Shown here: in pieces, positions 52,665 through 63,433 of the stretch
Numbering within the stretch: the first letter of the stretch is position 1
How the letters are laid out: each line of letters begins with the position of its first letter
Assembly (NCBI RefSeq): GCF_017641085.1
Contig: NZ_JAEPPI010000001.1
Coordinates: forward strand, 930,001 to 994,000
Direction: 5' to 3'
From: Gracilimonas sp.
GTDB taxonomy: Bacteria > Bacteroidota > Rhodothermia > Balneolales > Balneolaceae
Length of the DNA stretch: 64,000 nucleotides
Notes under the pieces: model-generated
Told to the model about the DNA's origin: nothing
The model's input: the letters and a program-made list of their open reading frames with translations, nothing else
Database searches by the model: none
Program-made: the position numbers and the translations under genes

Positions 52665-53981
52665 ATGAAGAAACTAAATATTTTTGTTTTTACAGTTGCT
52701 CTGCTGTTTGGATTGAATGCCACAGCGGAAGCACAAATCACCGAAAAACCTGAATTTGGTAAATTCGCCATTACAGGAGCCACCATTCATACCGTAACTA
52801 ATGGAACCATTGAAGGTGGAGTCATTTTGATTGACGGAGAAAAGATTGTCCAGGTAGGTCAAAATGTGAAAGTAACCAATGATTACCAGCGTATTGATGC
52901 CTCCGGTAAACACGTTTACCCAGGGTTCATTGACGGCTGGTCAGCTTTAGGATTGGTTGAGGTTTCTGCTGTTGCGGTAACCGTAGATAACCGTGAATTA
53001 GGGCGTTTCAACCCCCATATGTATGCATTTACAGCCTTCAACCCGCATAGTGCTTCCGTTCCTGTAACCAGAGTGAGCGGAGTCACAACGGTGATGACCC
53101 ACCCAAGTTCGGGAAGTATTGCCGGTAAAGGAGCGGTTATGGATTTGTGGGGATATTCTCCGGATTCAATGGCCGTAAAGAAAAGCGGTGCACTGATTCT
53201 CAACCTTCCATCTTCGCAAGGCGGAGGCTGGTGGGATGACCGGTCAGAAAAAGAGATCAGGAAACAATATGAGCAGAACATCAAAGAGATCAATGAGTTC
53301 ATTGACAAAGCTAAATTCTATCATGAAATGATGGAAGCTTACAATGCAAATCCCTCTGGCAAAACAAAGCCTGACTTTGATCCGCGTATGCATGCCATGC
53401 AAGAGGTGCTTTCAGGAGATGTTCCGGTTGTGATTCCCGTAAATCGCGAGCAGGAGATACTTGATGCCATAGAATGGACGAAGTCTCATGAGAACATGAA
53501 CTTTGTTTTTGCGGGCGTTGAAGAAGGCTGGCGGATAGCGGATGAAATTGCTGAAGCCGGCATCCCGGTTTTAACAACCACTCTTTACACTCCGGCCCGT
53601 GACTACGATAACTATCAGCGGCCCTATCAAAACCCCGGTTTGATGGCTGCAGCAGGAGTGAAGGTAGCTATCGTTTCTGATGACACAGAAAACTCCCGGA
53701 ACGCGCCATTCGAAGCCGGATATGCCGCTGCATATGGCTTGGGCAAAGAAGAAGCGATCAAAGCTTTAACTATTAACCCGGCGGAGATTTTTGGCGTGGA
53801 TGATGTACTCGGATCATTGGAAGCAGGTAAACAAGCGAACTTGTTCATCTCTGATGGCGACCCGCTGGAGCCTATGACCAATATTGAGCAAGTATTTATA
53901 AAAGGGTATAAAATCCCTATGACAAGCCGCCACACTCAGCTTTATGATGAATTTTTGAATCGTGATGCTGTGAATAAGTAA
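52665..53981 (+). CDS. Amidohydrolase-like protein lacking the HxH metal motif
   Basis: 438 aa with a signal peptide ending ATAEAQ. It shares the family ends (VYPGFIDGWSALG and LGSLEAGKQANLFISDGDPLE), but GFIDGWS replaces GFIDxHxH, as in the first paralogue. The remaining conserved regions (MTHPSSGSIAGKGAVMDL; AIVSDDTEN) remain recognisable. Third gene of the tandem set, closed by a strong terminator at 54013. The two degenerate members may form a complex with the middle enzyme, which is inference. Confidence 0.85.
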   Translation: MKKLNIFVFTVALLFGLNATAEAQITEKPEFGKFAITGATIHTVTNGTIEGGVILIDGEKIVQVGQNVKVTNDYQRIDASGKHVYPGFIDGWSALGLVEVSAVAVTVDNRELGRFNPHMYAFTAFNPHSASVPVTRVSGVTTVMTHPSSGSIAGKGAVMDLWGYSPDSMAVKKSGALILNLPSSQGGGWWDDRSEKEIRKQYEQNIKEINEFIDKAKFYHEMMEAYNANPSGKTKPDFDPRMHAMQEVLSGDVPVVIPVNREQEILDAIEWTKSHENMNFVFAGVEEGWRIADEIAEAGIPVLTTTLYTPARDYDNYQRPYQNPGLMAAAGVKVAIVSDDTENSRNAPFEAGYAAAYGLGKEEAIKALTINPAEIFGVDDVLGSLEAGKQANLFISDGDPLEPMTNIEQVFIKGYKIPMTSRHTQLYDEFLNRDAVNK

Positions 53982-54012
53982 GCTTTTTAAGCTTTCGTTA
54001 TAGTCTCCTTAT

Positions 54013-54043
54013 GCCCGTTCCAAAATTTGGGACGGGCTTTTTT
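54013..54043 (+). terminator. Intrinsic terminator of the amidohydrolase operon
   Basis: GCCCGTTCC (54013-54021) pairs with GGGACGGGC (54029-54037) with one G-T pair and a 7-base loop, followed by TTTTTT (54038-54043). It lies 32 bases after the last amidohydrolase stop. Confidence 0.92.
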
Positions 54044-54218
54044 ATATCATAGTCACTTATGAAGGTACTTTTTTATAAGGTTGATTTTGTTATTTTCTGC
54101 TGTTTAAAAATTCTAAGGGTGTTTTTTTACCACATTAAGTCTGATGAACGCGGATTGACATCCAATCCGGAGATTATTGGTTATCAGATTAATTCTGAAA
54201 TGGAAGCAGGCATTGAGT

Positions 54219-56201
54219 ATGAAATTGAAGGTTAGTAGTTTTTTCGCAGCTGTACTTTTTTTACTGCCGGTTTTGATATTTGCTCAACAGCGTACACCAT
54301 CCATCAGCCTGCATGAAATTAAAAAGGAAATAGAGCAGCTGGAATCTCAGGATGATAAACTGAGAACCTATATTGAAATGAGTAACCGGTATTTCCGGAA
54401 TGCTCCGGACTCATTGCTGGTCATTGCAGACGAAATTAATGGGCTCGAAGGTGTTGAAGGAGAAAAGAAGGAAGCATTTATATCATTTCTGAATGCAAAT
54501 GCCTACAGGCTGATGAATGCTGATTCAGCTATTTTCTATGCATCCAAAGCGTCCGGCATCCTGCGGGAACTGAAGGAACACGATTCTTACCTGATGATGG
54601 AAAACCTTCAGGCTATGCAATACGCCCGAAAAGATCAGTACCTGGAAGCGGAGTCGTTATATCTGGATGCCATTACTTATCGGAGTGAACTTGAGGATCA
54701 AATTGAGTATCCCGTACAATTTTTCTATGGAAATCTCGGGAACTTATATGTTACCGTTGGGGCACATGATTTGGCGATAGAGATGTTTGAAAATTTTTTG
54801 GAATATGAAGACAGTCCCCCAAACCGATGCAATATCCTTTCTAAGCTGGCAAACAGCTTTATGGAGCTTGAAAATACGGACAAGGCCATTTCTACCTTAA
54901 GTCCATGCCTGGAGTACGAAAACCTGCCACCGCCTATAAAAGCTATAGTTCGTTCCAATTTAAGCACGATGTACAAACAAAAGAACGATATTGACCGTGC
55001 CACACAACTAATGGAAGAAGCTACAGCAATCAGTTCCCGGTATCGGATACCTAATATTGGGAACGGGCATTTATACCGTCTCGGTGAGCTTTATTTAGAG
55101 CAAGGAATGGTTACAAAAGCGGATTCTGTGGGAAATATCATAAACACTGCTCCGCCAACTGCTTTTTCCAGACCCAATGAGGACATTGTAAAGCATGAGT
55201 TTCTTTCAAGATTACATTTTGCCAAAGGGGATTATGAAAAAAGCCTGGAATATTCAGACCGGGCCATTGAATTGGCAAACACCCATAATCTCTTCCAAAT
55301 GATGAGGAATGTTTATGCCCTGAAAGCCGAAGCCTATGAGGAAATGGGTGATCTGAATAATGCCCTTGTGAATGAGCGGCTTCAACGAAAGCATGAAAAA
55401 GAAGTTAACGACAGGAGGAAAGAGCGTAACGATGCCATGCTTTCTGTACGTTATCAGCTGCAGAATAAAGAAGCTCAGCTAATGGACGCCAACCTGGAGA
55501 TAGAAAACATCAGGCTTAGAAATATGCTGATTATCGTCGGGTTGATATTGATTACCGGCTATATTTTCTATCGATACCGGTTGTACTATCTACTGAAGGA
55601 AGAGAAGACAAGGAATCAGATTGCGCGTGATTTACATGATGATTTGAGTGGGACATTGAGCAGTATCAGTTTTTTCAGCGAAGCGGCACATCGGGTCAAT
55701 AAAGATCGGGGAGACTCCGAAAGGTTTCTCAATATCATCACCAAAAGTGCTGTTGAGGCCAAGGAAAAAATTAATGACATCATTTGGGCGATCGATCCAT
55801 CCAAAGATGACTGGTCGGTATTTCTGAAAAAGTGCAAGCGCTTTGCCGCTGATGTGCTGGATAGCAACGACATTGAGTATAGCTTTGATATGGATGATGA
55901 TTTCAGTTTCCCCGTAGAACTTCAATTTCGTCAGAATTTGTGGCTCATTTATAAAGAGTGTATTACTAACCTGAGTAAGCATGCCCAAGCCACAAAGGTT
56001 GAAATCTGCTTAAGAGAGAAAGGGGATCATGTGTTTCTTAGTATTTCTGATGATGGCTCCGGTTTTGATCAGGAAAGTCTGAAATAAGGCAATGGAATAG
56101 ATAACATCCGGTATAGGGCTGAACAAATACAGGGTTCAGCCGATCTTAAATCAGCTCCCGGAGAGGGCACGAAATGGACCTTTACGTTCAGTTTATCCTG
56201 A
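54219..56201 (+). pseudogene. TPR-containing sensor histidine kinase, interrupted by an in-frame TAA before the G2 box
   Basis: The start is ATG 54219 because a signal peptide (MKLKVSSFFAAVLFLL) follows. The frame encodes a periplasmic TPR-like helical region (about 25-400), a membrane helix (about 430-450), a HisKA_3 dimerisation site with phospho-acceptor His in ARDLHDDLSGTL, the N box in ECITNLSKHA and the G1 box SDDGSGFD. TAA at 56085-56087 then cuts the frame. The same frame continues for 37 codons with the missing G2 motif GNGIDNIRYRA and a normal ending to TGA 56201. It may be a pseudogene, a recent mutation or a sequencing error; the response regulator follows after 75 bases. Confidence 0.85.
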
Positions 56202-56276
56202 TAGTACCATAGAACTGCCTGATCAGGTAGTTACTTTTTCTGATTTAATGGCTATATAGCATTAAAAATCCGGCAC

Positions 56277-56900
56277 ATGATCAACATTGTAATAATCGAA
56301 GACAACAAGTATATGAGGGAAGGGTGGAAAACCATCCTCGACTTTGAGCAAGACTTGTGTGTAATAGCTGAGTATGAAAGTTGTGAAGATGCCTTTGAAG
56401 GTGCACAGCTTGCAAAAGCCAACGTTGTTCTACTTGATATTCAGTTGCCGGGGATTCATGGCACAGAAGGAGTGAAGATCATCAGGAACAAATTTCCGGA
56501 ACTTTCTGTGCTGATGGTTACCATTCACGATGATGACGAACGTATATTTAAAGCACTCAAAAATGGGGCGATCGGCTACTTATCCAAGAAAATATCCCCT
56601 GATGAATTAATTGAGGCCGTTCATATTGCACAAAATGGTGGATCTCCCATGAGTCCGAATATTGCTCGAAAGGTCATCAATTCTTTTCAGGCTTCGGGAG
56701 ACGTTGATATTGAACTCTCAGATACCGAGACTCAAATTCTCACCTTACTTGCTGAGGGCTGTTCCTATAAAGGCATATCCAAAGAGGTTTACCTCTCTGT
56801 TGATGGAGTGCGCTATCACATCCGTAATATTTACAATAAGCTGGAAGTGAGCAATAAAAGCGAAGCCGTTGCGAAAGCTCTTCGTGATAAACTTATTTGA
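56277..56900 (+). CDS. LuxR/NarL-type response regulator
   Basis: 207 aa. The receiver domain has acidic pocket ED (residues 8-9), phospho-acceptor Asp in VVLLDIQLPG, a conserved Thr in VTIHDDDERIF and Lys in YLSKKISPDE. The C-terminal LuxR helix-turn-helix is LSDTETQILTLLAEGCSYKG through VRYHIRNIYNKLEV. It is paired with the upstream kinase. If that kinase is inactive, this regulator may be unphosphorylated or served by another kinase. Confidence 0.93.
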   Translation: MINIVIIEDNKYMREGWKTILDFEQDLCVIAEYESCEDAFEGAQLAKANVVLLDIQLPGIHGTEGVKIIRNKFPELSVLMVTIHDDDERIFKALKNGAIGYLSKKISPDELIEAVHIAQNGGSPMSPNIARKVINSFQASGDVDIELSDTETQILTLLAEGCSYKGISKEVYLSVDGVRYHIRNIYNKLEVSNKSEAVAKALRDKLI

Positions 56901-57079
56901 AGCAAATCTTAGGTTTATTAAAAAAACCTAATAACTCGAATACTGCATAAGTATGTAGTGTTTGATGAAGAAAAAATATCGATCATAGTGTCGTATCAGA
57001 GTTAAAACTGGTTTGGGTTTTTCGGGGTACAATTTACCAAACCGAGTTTTTCTGATTTACTAACCTAAAGAACTGCTAA

Positions 57080-57109
57080 AGGCCTGTCTTTGAAATGACG
57101 GGCCTTTTT
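57080..57109 (+). terminator. Intrinsic terminator downstream of the response regulator
   Basis: AGGCCTGTC (57080-57088) pairs with GACGGGCCT (57097-57105) with one G-T pair and an 8-base loop, followed by TTTTT (57105-57109). It lies 180 bases after the regulator stop, leaving a long 3' untranslated region. Confidence 0.82.
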
Positions 57110-57273
57110 GTTTGTATAGCTTATCTATTAAAAGCAGTGAGGGTCAAAGAAAACTGAGTTCTTACCATCAGTTGCATTCATAACGGGCCGGCAATAGGTT
57201 GGTTCTTGCTACAATCACCCCGCCATTTTCTGATGTTATACCTGGATAATATTACCCTGATATAAAGACATAA

Positions 57274-57299
57274 AAAGGGCTGCCCGAAAGCAGCCCTTT
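57274..57299 (-). terminator. Intrinsic terminator of the giant secreted protein gene
   Basis: AAAGGGCTGC (57274-57283) pairs perfectly with GCAGCCCTTT (57290-57299), loop 6. On the minus strand the stem runs into a T-rich stretch (57276-57272), so it terminates the gene ending at 57333. Confidence 0.85.
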
Positions 57300-57332
57300 A
57301 AAGTTACTATGTGTTTAACTAAACGCTGAGTT

Positions 57333-60300
57333 CTATTTGATCAGCATCAGTTTCTTCGTTTGAACGAAGTCACCGGCTACGATTCGGTATATATACATAC
57401 CACTTGCAAGGGTAGCGGCATCGAACTGTACTTTGTACGTTCCGGCACTCTTACGATCGTTAACCAGGGTCATTACTTCCTGCCCAAGTGTATTGTACAC
57501 TTTCATTATAACATCACTTGCTTCCGGGATGCCATATTGAATAGTGGTTGTTGGGTTGAATGGATTCGGGTAGTTCTGATCCATATGGAATTTTTCAGGA
57601 ATAACGTTTTCCTCTTCATTCGAAGTAACGGTAGGGTCAATTCCAACAGTGAATGAAACCGCATTCGCCTGGTTGGAGGCTCTGTCCATGATACCGCCTT
57701 CGTGATAATTCTCGATTTCGAAATCATCTTCTCTACATACGGTTTCACATGTTTTCAGAGAATCCTCATCGAAAACAAAGTCACCGTTATGCACTACGAA
57801 CTCGTAACCGGAAACTTCCAGTTCCTGATTAAAGACAACTTCGAAATACAAGCCCATTGAATCGCTTCGGCTTCCGTCGCCCATCATGAAATCACCTTCG
57901 CTATACTGCTTAAAGTATCGCTTGAAGACATCCTGACGGTAGTGCCATGTACCTGAGGCAGTATCATAGGCTCCATAACGCTTGTCAGGTTCAATCAGGT
58001 AAACATCTACAAAGATTTCGTCCAGAGCTACTCCGGATCCGGGCTGGTCGCCGGCCATTGCATCTCTTACTTTGAACGAAAGGGTGTTTTTATGACCGGA
58101 TTGAATCATATCTACGAACTGAATATCCTGAGAAATTACAGGCTTTTTCTTATCAACTATGAAATCGTAGGTTACATCAAGGCGGTTGCCATTGTCGTTG
58201 GTTATTACAAACCGTACGGTATGCAGACCTTCATTTAGGTTCAGGTCTTCGATATCATAATCTGATTCAAGTCTGAGTCCGTTTTCTAATCCATCAGGGA
58301 AGTTAGTGTCATACTCCACAATTGAGCCATCAACTATCACCCAGTATTCATCAAAGCTATTTACTTTATCATCTGAAACGGTGATAGAAAGTAAATGATC
58401 TTCGTTTACATAAGGCGAATCACTGTCAATGGAAGTATTTACTACTCTCATTGACCCCGGATTATTGACAATTGCTCCTTCAAGTACCAGGGCAAATCGC
58501 ATGGCATTGGTAGGGAGGTAGTCCATTGTGAAATGGAACATATTATTGTCAGTATCAATCTGCTTATCAAGAATACCCTGGAAGCTGATATCGGTGTCTC
58601 CTACATCGGTAAATCCAACGCAGAGGGCAGCGATTTCATCATCAGTGGATCCATTCTCATTAAGGTCCATGATGTCAGCCGGGTTGTAAGCAATAGAGAA
58701 GTTCACTCTACGTCCTTCACGTACAGCATTACTTGTAAATGAATTCAGGTAATAAGCCGTGCCGATCTGGCCGTATTGAGCTTCACTGTCGTGCGTAAAG
58801 AACAAACTTGAAGGATCTTCTTCAATCATAAGATTGGCATTTCTGTCAAGCGTATTCTCCTGTATGTCAATCATGAAGTTACCATCTTGCGAAGTAACTG
58901 TACCGCCATTTTGGGCAGCTACTCGCTGTACTTCAATGATTTCGCGTGTCATGATGGTTTCTCCGGTTGGTAGTACCGTAGTTACGTAAGCAAAAAACTT
59001 ACCGCCACCGGTAATATCAATGTCATCATCCAAACGAATGGTATTTCCATCAGCTTTGAATCCAAGATAGTTACCATCTATTGCCTCAAGCGGGCTGGAA
59101 ATTCCAAACCACTCTGTATCGGTATAACCGGCCCAGCGTGGGAAAATAGCCCATTCCAGATCATTTAGCGTAGAGAATGTATTCTCATCGGCTAAAAGGA
59201 ACAGACTTACATTGTCGTTAGTATTGATTGGCGCGATTTCCACTCGTATGTCATTGATCTCACCTTTAGCTCTGTAGAGAGAAAGATCGATATCATCCGA
59301 GGTAATAGGGGTAAAAACGCCCTGCATTTGATTTACCTCAGGCCCGGCTTTAGCTCGTACATCTGAGCTTTCGGAATGGTTAATCATGATGGTGGTAGAG
59401 TTTTGATACTCTGACTCGTACAACTCTTCATTTTCACCGGCTGTTAATCGGAACATCAGGTTACCTAACGGTAACTGGAAATCTTCCAGGTTCATCATGG
59501 CTTGTTTGAAGCCATCATAACTTGCGCTGGTGTAATAATCGAAATCACCGTCTTCAATCACAGACACCTGCTCATAGGTAGCTCCACTATCGGTAGAAAC
59601 TTCCAGAATGGCCGTTTGTGTATGTGGAGTAGCCTGTACGTAAATATCACCGTGTTCGTCACTTAAACCGGTAATGTGAGCTCTTGGACCAACAGCTGTA
59701 AACTCGACTGTTCCCGCTTCGTAGCGGTTTCCAAAGTCATCGATCAGGTACATGGTAAGTACATAAACAGCACCCGGATCTAAATCATCCACGTCCAGTT
59801 CATATGTTGCTCCGGCACCTGTCAGAGTGGCTATAGTTTGGTCCTGAGAAGAACGGAAGGCATCATAATCGCCCGGTTCTCTTGCAGCTCCTCTTCGGAT
59901 ATCCAAAACAGCCCGGTTGAAGTCGTTTTCTTCTTCATCCAGCTCAAAACCGATCGTTACCATACCGCTCCATACGTTGAAGTCTGTGAAAGACTGAGTA
60001 CCCCAGTCATCAGAATTAACAGGAGAGGAAGGGTGCTCAATCGACATGCCGTTAACAGCAATGGTTCCGGACGGGGAGATATCGTCGTAGAAAACTTCGA
60101 TAGTGGCTACCGCCATCGGGTCATCCATATTACCGGTGATATTCTGAAAAATTCCTGCGGAGTCAAAACCGACTGCACGGAAAGTAAATACCCCCTCCAC
60201 ATTGTCGATATCGAACAAGGTTTCCAGTGTAGCCTCATCTACATCGGTAGTGAAGATGCCATCCGTTGTTTCCACAATCACAGAATCAATAACAACCCAA

Positions 60301-63041
60301 TTGGTGTCTGCGTCTTCTTCCACCATAGGGTTGGTGGCAACGAATTTACCTTCGAAAAGGGTACCGTAGGCATCTCCGCCATTTTCTGCTGATAACGTAA
60401 TATCCTCGCTGCCGTGCAAGGTATTGTCCGGCTGTTCAAGAATAGCCACACGTTCGGTTGTGCCATTATGTGTGTTGTCAATACGAAGGGCATAGGAGGT
60501 ATCCGCAACGGTTACCTGGGTGCCATCAAATCGATCATATTCAAAACCGTATGTGACGGTTCGGAGGAGGTAATCACCATCTGCCAAACCTGAAGTCAGG
60601 AATGGATAGGTATAATCACCGGCTCCATCCAGAGAATCTACTGGCAACGTCACCAGCTCAGAATAAGTAGTATCCGTTTCGGTATAGGTACCATACTGGA
60701 TCATGACGCTGTCCACCAACTCGCGGTTGCTTTGCAGATCAAGGTCGAGCTCCAGCGTATCGCGAACGGTGTTATTGGCGAACCCGTCAAGTAAGGCTAC
60801 CCAGGGTACTTCATTATTGAAGATCTGGATAGTTCCAACATTTGGAGTACCAATGTAGTTTTCATTCTCATTCCCAAATACATCGGTAAAGTTTACGGTT
60901 ATATCACCTGATCCGGGAGTCAGATCCACATCTACGTCCATATCATTATCCGGGATTGCAAACTCTACAGTATAGGTATCAGATGTTTGAGCGGTTATTT
61001 CACCGACAATTATATCACCACCGTAATCTAATTCAAATTCGGCACCATCAGCGGCTATGTCATCCGCATAATGGGTGAATTCAAGCGTAAGAACTCCACC
61101 GGCATTAATCGGAGGGTAATTGCCATCGGCGTTATCGGCAAGGATGTCAATACCGTTTACTTCCGATAGAATATAGTCGGCCGATACGTTATCTACGTTG
61201 ACCGGGAAGTACATAGGCATGCTGTTATTGCCCAGATTATCAGTAGAGATAACTCGGAATACGACCATGCCATCAAACAACTCATTGGTCAGATCTCCGT
61301 CATAATCCTCCGAGTCGAAAGCAAACCGGAAGGGATATTCGGTGAGAGAAGTTACATTGAAGAAGTTGGTGGTTGAATCAATAAGTACCCGTTGTACATC
61401 TACATCCAATTCGTTCAGATCATCATCTGTTGAGTTGAATTGAACTCTGGTGTTGTCACCGGTTATGTAGTCGGTTCCTCCAAAATCAATAGCATCAAGA
61501 AGAGCCATTGTGAGTGAGGGTGCAGTAGTGTCGTAAAAAACCGGATTGGCCCTGGTGTTAAATGTAGAACCATCGGCATCGGAAACGACCGCCCGCACAT
61601 AATACATGCTGCCATCGATAAGTCCGAGGCTCGCCGGAGTATCAAACACATCACTAAGAACGGCATCATCCAGCGTGTAGGTTGTATCAATATTACCTGC
61701 ACCAAAGTTTGGATCGGATGAAAGCTGAATGGTTGCTCCGGTGTATTCACCTTCTTTGTCCGGAGTAAGCTGAACTGTAAGATTATTGTTGAAAGCTGTA
61801 TGCGGATAAGGCTCCATCAGGAAGTAGTCATCGGTATTGAAATCGATGATATCCACATTGTCGGTATCAGATCCGCTGTTTCCGGCAGCATCGGTAACCT
61901 CCAGTGTAATGTTGCCATTACTTTGAGAATAAGGCTTAAGGTTTACACTGAAGATAAATAAGGTATCTCCCTGAACGGTTAGCCGGCCGGCATCATCATG
62001 TTCCTGAATAGTGCCTGAGAAAAGATCGCCAAAGAGAGTTAAATCCACATTATAATCGTCTCTTAAGCTATCTTCGCTTAGATATGTATCTCGCACATCA
62101 TAGATAAGGGTATTCACACCTGTATTCGCATTCGGAACAACATTAGCCGTAGGAGCGGCACCATCTATGGTTAGTAATTGTACGGTGGGTGCGGTGTTGT
62201 CATTAACAGTTGGAGAAACTTGTGCCTGAGTTTCATTACCAGCACCATCTGTAATATCAACATCAATAGTTGGCGATGTAGGTGAAGAAGGGACAAATTC
62301 TGTCAAATCAACCAAAAAAGTAAAGGTATAATCTAAAGAGTCATTTCTGGTGGTATCTACGAGAGTACCGGCATTGAAATGATCAGTTATTGATCCAACA
62401 GCATTGAATGTTGTATCAACACCATCTAAAACAGACAAGTCAAATACAAAATCATCATTAGAGTACTCAAGAAAATCATCCTGAACCTGTACCCTAAGAG
62501 TATCTCCTCCAATTCTTGGTTCATCATCTACCGAATAATTATCTAAAGTGATTGATGCTACAGTCGGAGCATCATCATCTATATAAATATCAACATAGAT
62601 CTCTCCGTCAAGAACAGATGCATTATTCGGATCATTATCATCATCTATATAGGCTCTTGCCCGGATGGTATAGAAATTTGTGGCATTGGGAGCGAAAGTA
62701 CCTTCATAGGTATTCTCAATCGCCAAACCTGTTGTTGAAAAAGATTCATTTGCAGCAAATGTATCATAGGCACCATCAGCATCAGTACCTTTTTGATATA
62801 TCTGAACTGAATTTACTGTATCACCTTGAGCGAATACATCAACTTCGATGTAATCCAGGCTGTCGGTTAAAACGCCCGGATCGATGTCAAATTCAAATAC
62901 CGTAGTACTTGTGCCGAGAATGTCAGCAGAATCTGGTGTAACAAATGTATCTTGAAAAACTCCACTTTGAGCATACGCATACTGCGTTCCCAAAAAGAGC
63001 ATAAGAATTGCATACAGAAATGGTAGAAATCTGGATCTCAT
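57333..63041 (-). CDS. Giant secreted protein with type IX secretion sorting domain
   Basis: 1902 aa. A signal peptide ends at AYAQ (about residue 25). The bulk is Asp-rich, beta-rich and Ig-like, with recurrent strand phrases such as [11 protein letters not shown] and NVDNVSADY. The last 80 residues form a Por-type sorting domain: [53 protein letters not shown], ending in a basic KKLMLIK. It should cross the outer membrane by the type IX system and be attached to the surface. The sequence before the ATG, AAGGGG at about 63046-63051, is a plausible ribosome binding site. Confidence 0.92.
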   Translation of the reverse strand: MRSRFLPFLYAILMLFLGTQYAYAQSGVFQDTFVTPDSADILGTSTTVFEFDIDPGVLTDSLDYIEVDVFAQGDTVNSVQIYQKGTDADGAYDTFAANESFSTTGLAIENTYEGTFAPNATNFYTIRARAYIDDDNDPNNASVLDGEIYVDIYIDDDAPTVASITLDNYSVDDEPRIGGDTLRVQVQDDFLEYSNDDFVFDLSVLDGVDTTFNAVGSITDHFNAGTLVDTTRNDSLDYTFTFLVDLTEFVPSSPTSPTIDVDITDGAGNETQAQVSPTVNDNTAPTVQLLTIDGAAPTANVVPNANTGVNTLIYDVRDTYLSEDSLRDDYNVDLTLFGDLFSGTIQEHDDAGRLTVQGDTLFIFSVNLKPYSQSNGNITLEVTDAAGNSGSDTDNVDIIDFNTDDYFLMEPYPHTAFNNNLTVQLTPDKEGEYTGATIQLSSDPNFGAGNIDTTYTLDDAVLSDVFDTPASLGLIDGSMYYVRAVVSDADGSTFNTRANPVFYDTTAPSLTMALLDAIDFGGTDYITGDNTRVQFNSTDDDLNELDVDVQRVLIDSTTNFFNVTSLTEYPFRFAFDSEDYDGDLTNELFDGMVVFRVISTDNLGNNSMPMYFPVNVDNVSADYILSEVNGIDILADNADGNYPPINAGGVLTLEFTHYADDIAADGAEFELDYGGDIIVGEITAQTSDTYTVEFAIPDNDMDVDVDLTPGSGDITVNFTDVFGNENENYIGTPNVGTIQIFNNEVPWVALLDGFANNTVRDTLELDLDLQSNRELVDSVMIQYGTYTETDTTYSELVTLPVDSLDGAGDYTYPFLTSGLADGDYLLRTVTYGFEYDRFDGTQVTVADTSYALRIDNTHNGTTERVAILEQPDNTLHGSEDITLSAENGGDAYGTLFEGKFVATNPMVEEDADTNWVVIDSVIVETTDGIFTTDVDEATLETLFDIDNVEGVFTFRAVGFDSAGIFQNITGNMDDPMAVATIEVFYDDISPSGTIAVNGMSIEHPSSPVNSDDWGTQSFTDFNVWSGMVTIGFELDEEENDFNRAVLDIRRGAAREPGDYDAFRSSQDQTIATLTGAGATYELDVDDLDPGAVYVLTMYLIDDFGNRYEAGTVEFTAVGPRAHITGLSDEHGDIYVQATPHTQTAILEVSTDSGATYEQVSVIEDGDFDYYTSASYDGFKQAMMNLEDFQLPLGNLMFRLTAGENEELYESEYQNSTTIMINHSESSDVRAKAGPEVNQMQGVFTPITSDDIDLSLYRAKGEINDIRVEIAPINTNDNVSLFLLADENTFSTLNDLEWAIFPRWAGYTDTEWFGISSPLEAIDGNYLGFKADGNTIRLDDDIDITGGGKFFAYVTTVLPTGETIMTREIIEVQRVAAQNGGTVTSQDGNFMIDIQENTLDRNANLMIEEDPSSLFFTHDSEAQYGQIGTAYYLNSFTSNAVREGRRVNFSIAYNPADIMDLNENGSTDDEIAALCVGFTDVGDTDISFQGILDKQIDTDNNMFHFTMDYLPTNAMRFALVLEGAIVNNPGSMRVVNTSIDSDSPYVNEDHLLSITVSDDKVNSFDEYWVIVDGSIVEYDTNFPDGLENGLRLESDYDIEDLNLNEGLHTVRFVITNDNGNRLDVTYDFIVDKKKPVISQDIQFVDMIQSGHKNTLSFKVRDAMAGDQPGSGVALDEIFVDVYLIEPDKRYGAYDTASGTWHYRQDVFKRYFKQYSEGDFMMGDGSRSDSMGLYFEVVFNQELEVSGYEFVVHNGDFVFDEDSLKTCETVCREDDFEIENYHEGGIMDRASNQANAVSFTVGIDPTVTSNEEENVIPEKFHMDQNYPNPFNPTTTIQYGIPEASDVIMKVYNTLGQEVMTLVNDRKSAGTYKVQFDAATLASGMYIYRIVAGDFVQTKKLMLIK

Positions 63042-63433
63042 GATTACCCCTTGTATTATTTATTGTTTGTTTAGTAACCCCTAATCAGTTGAGATAAGCG
63101 TACCCACTTATTTATTCGCTCCCCGTAAAAATGACTAGATGTATTTAGTAAGTACCGAAAAAAAAATTAATTGATCACCGCCTGTTTATGCAGTTTTCAA
63201 TTAAGAATGAGCCTAATGTGTGAATCTTATCTTAATGAGTCAAATTATATTTGTGTTACTGCTACTTCAAGTAATATAAAGCAGGAATCAACTTTGGGAA
63301 CTCATGCATGTTTCTCTTTCTCTTGATTTATTGATGATTTACAGCTTACTTCAAACAACATACCTATGCGGTGTTTCGGGTGCGAAAATCTCGTTATTTC
63401 CTTTACATTTTTAATTTAAATCGGGTAAGCAAT
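63042..63433. promoter_or_regulatory. Divergent intergenic region with a possible -7 element
   Basis: 392 bases between two divergent secreted-protein genes with no convincing ORF. TATATTTG at 63246-63253 on the plus strand matches the Bacteroidota -7 consensus TAnnTTTG exactly. A TTG about 19 bases upstream is lacking, so the match is partial. It lies 180 bases before the ATG of the next gene. No repeat or RNA gene recognised. Confidence 0.3.

Larger units (their letters stand above)
56902..57332. other. Gene-free stretch with hairpins
   Basis: About 430 bases without a gene. It holds a perfect 8-base hairpin TTAGGTTT/AAACCTAA (56909-56931, loop 7) just after the response-regulator stop, a strong terminator (57080-57109), and the terminator of the giant minus-strand gene (57274-57299). 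The 57110-57270 part shows nothing recognisable. Confidence 0.5.

Noticed and set aside
59838-60392. A 184-codon plus-strand frame inside the giant sorting-domain gene
   Set aside because: The opposite strand is continuously coding with a signal peptide and a sorting domain; the plus-strand frame has no start context or motif.
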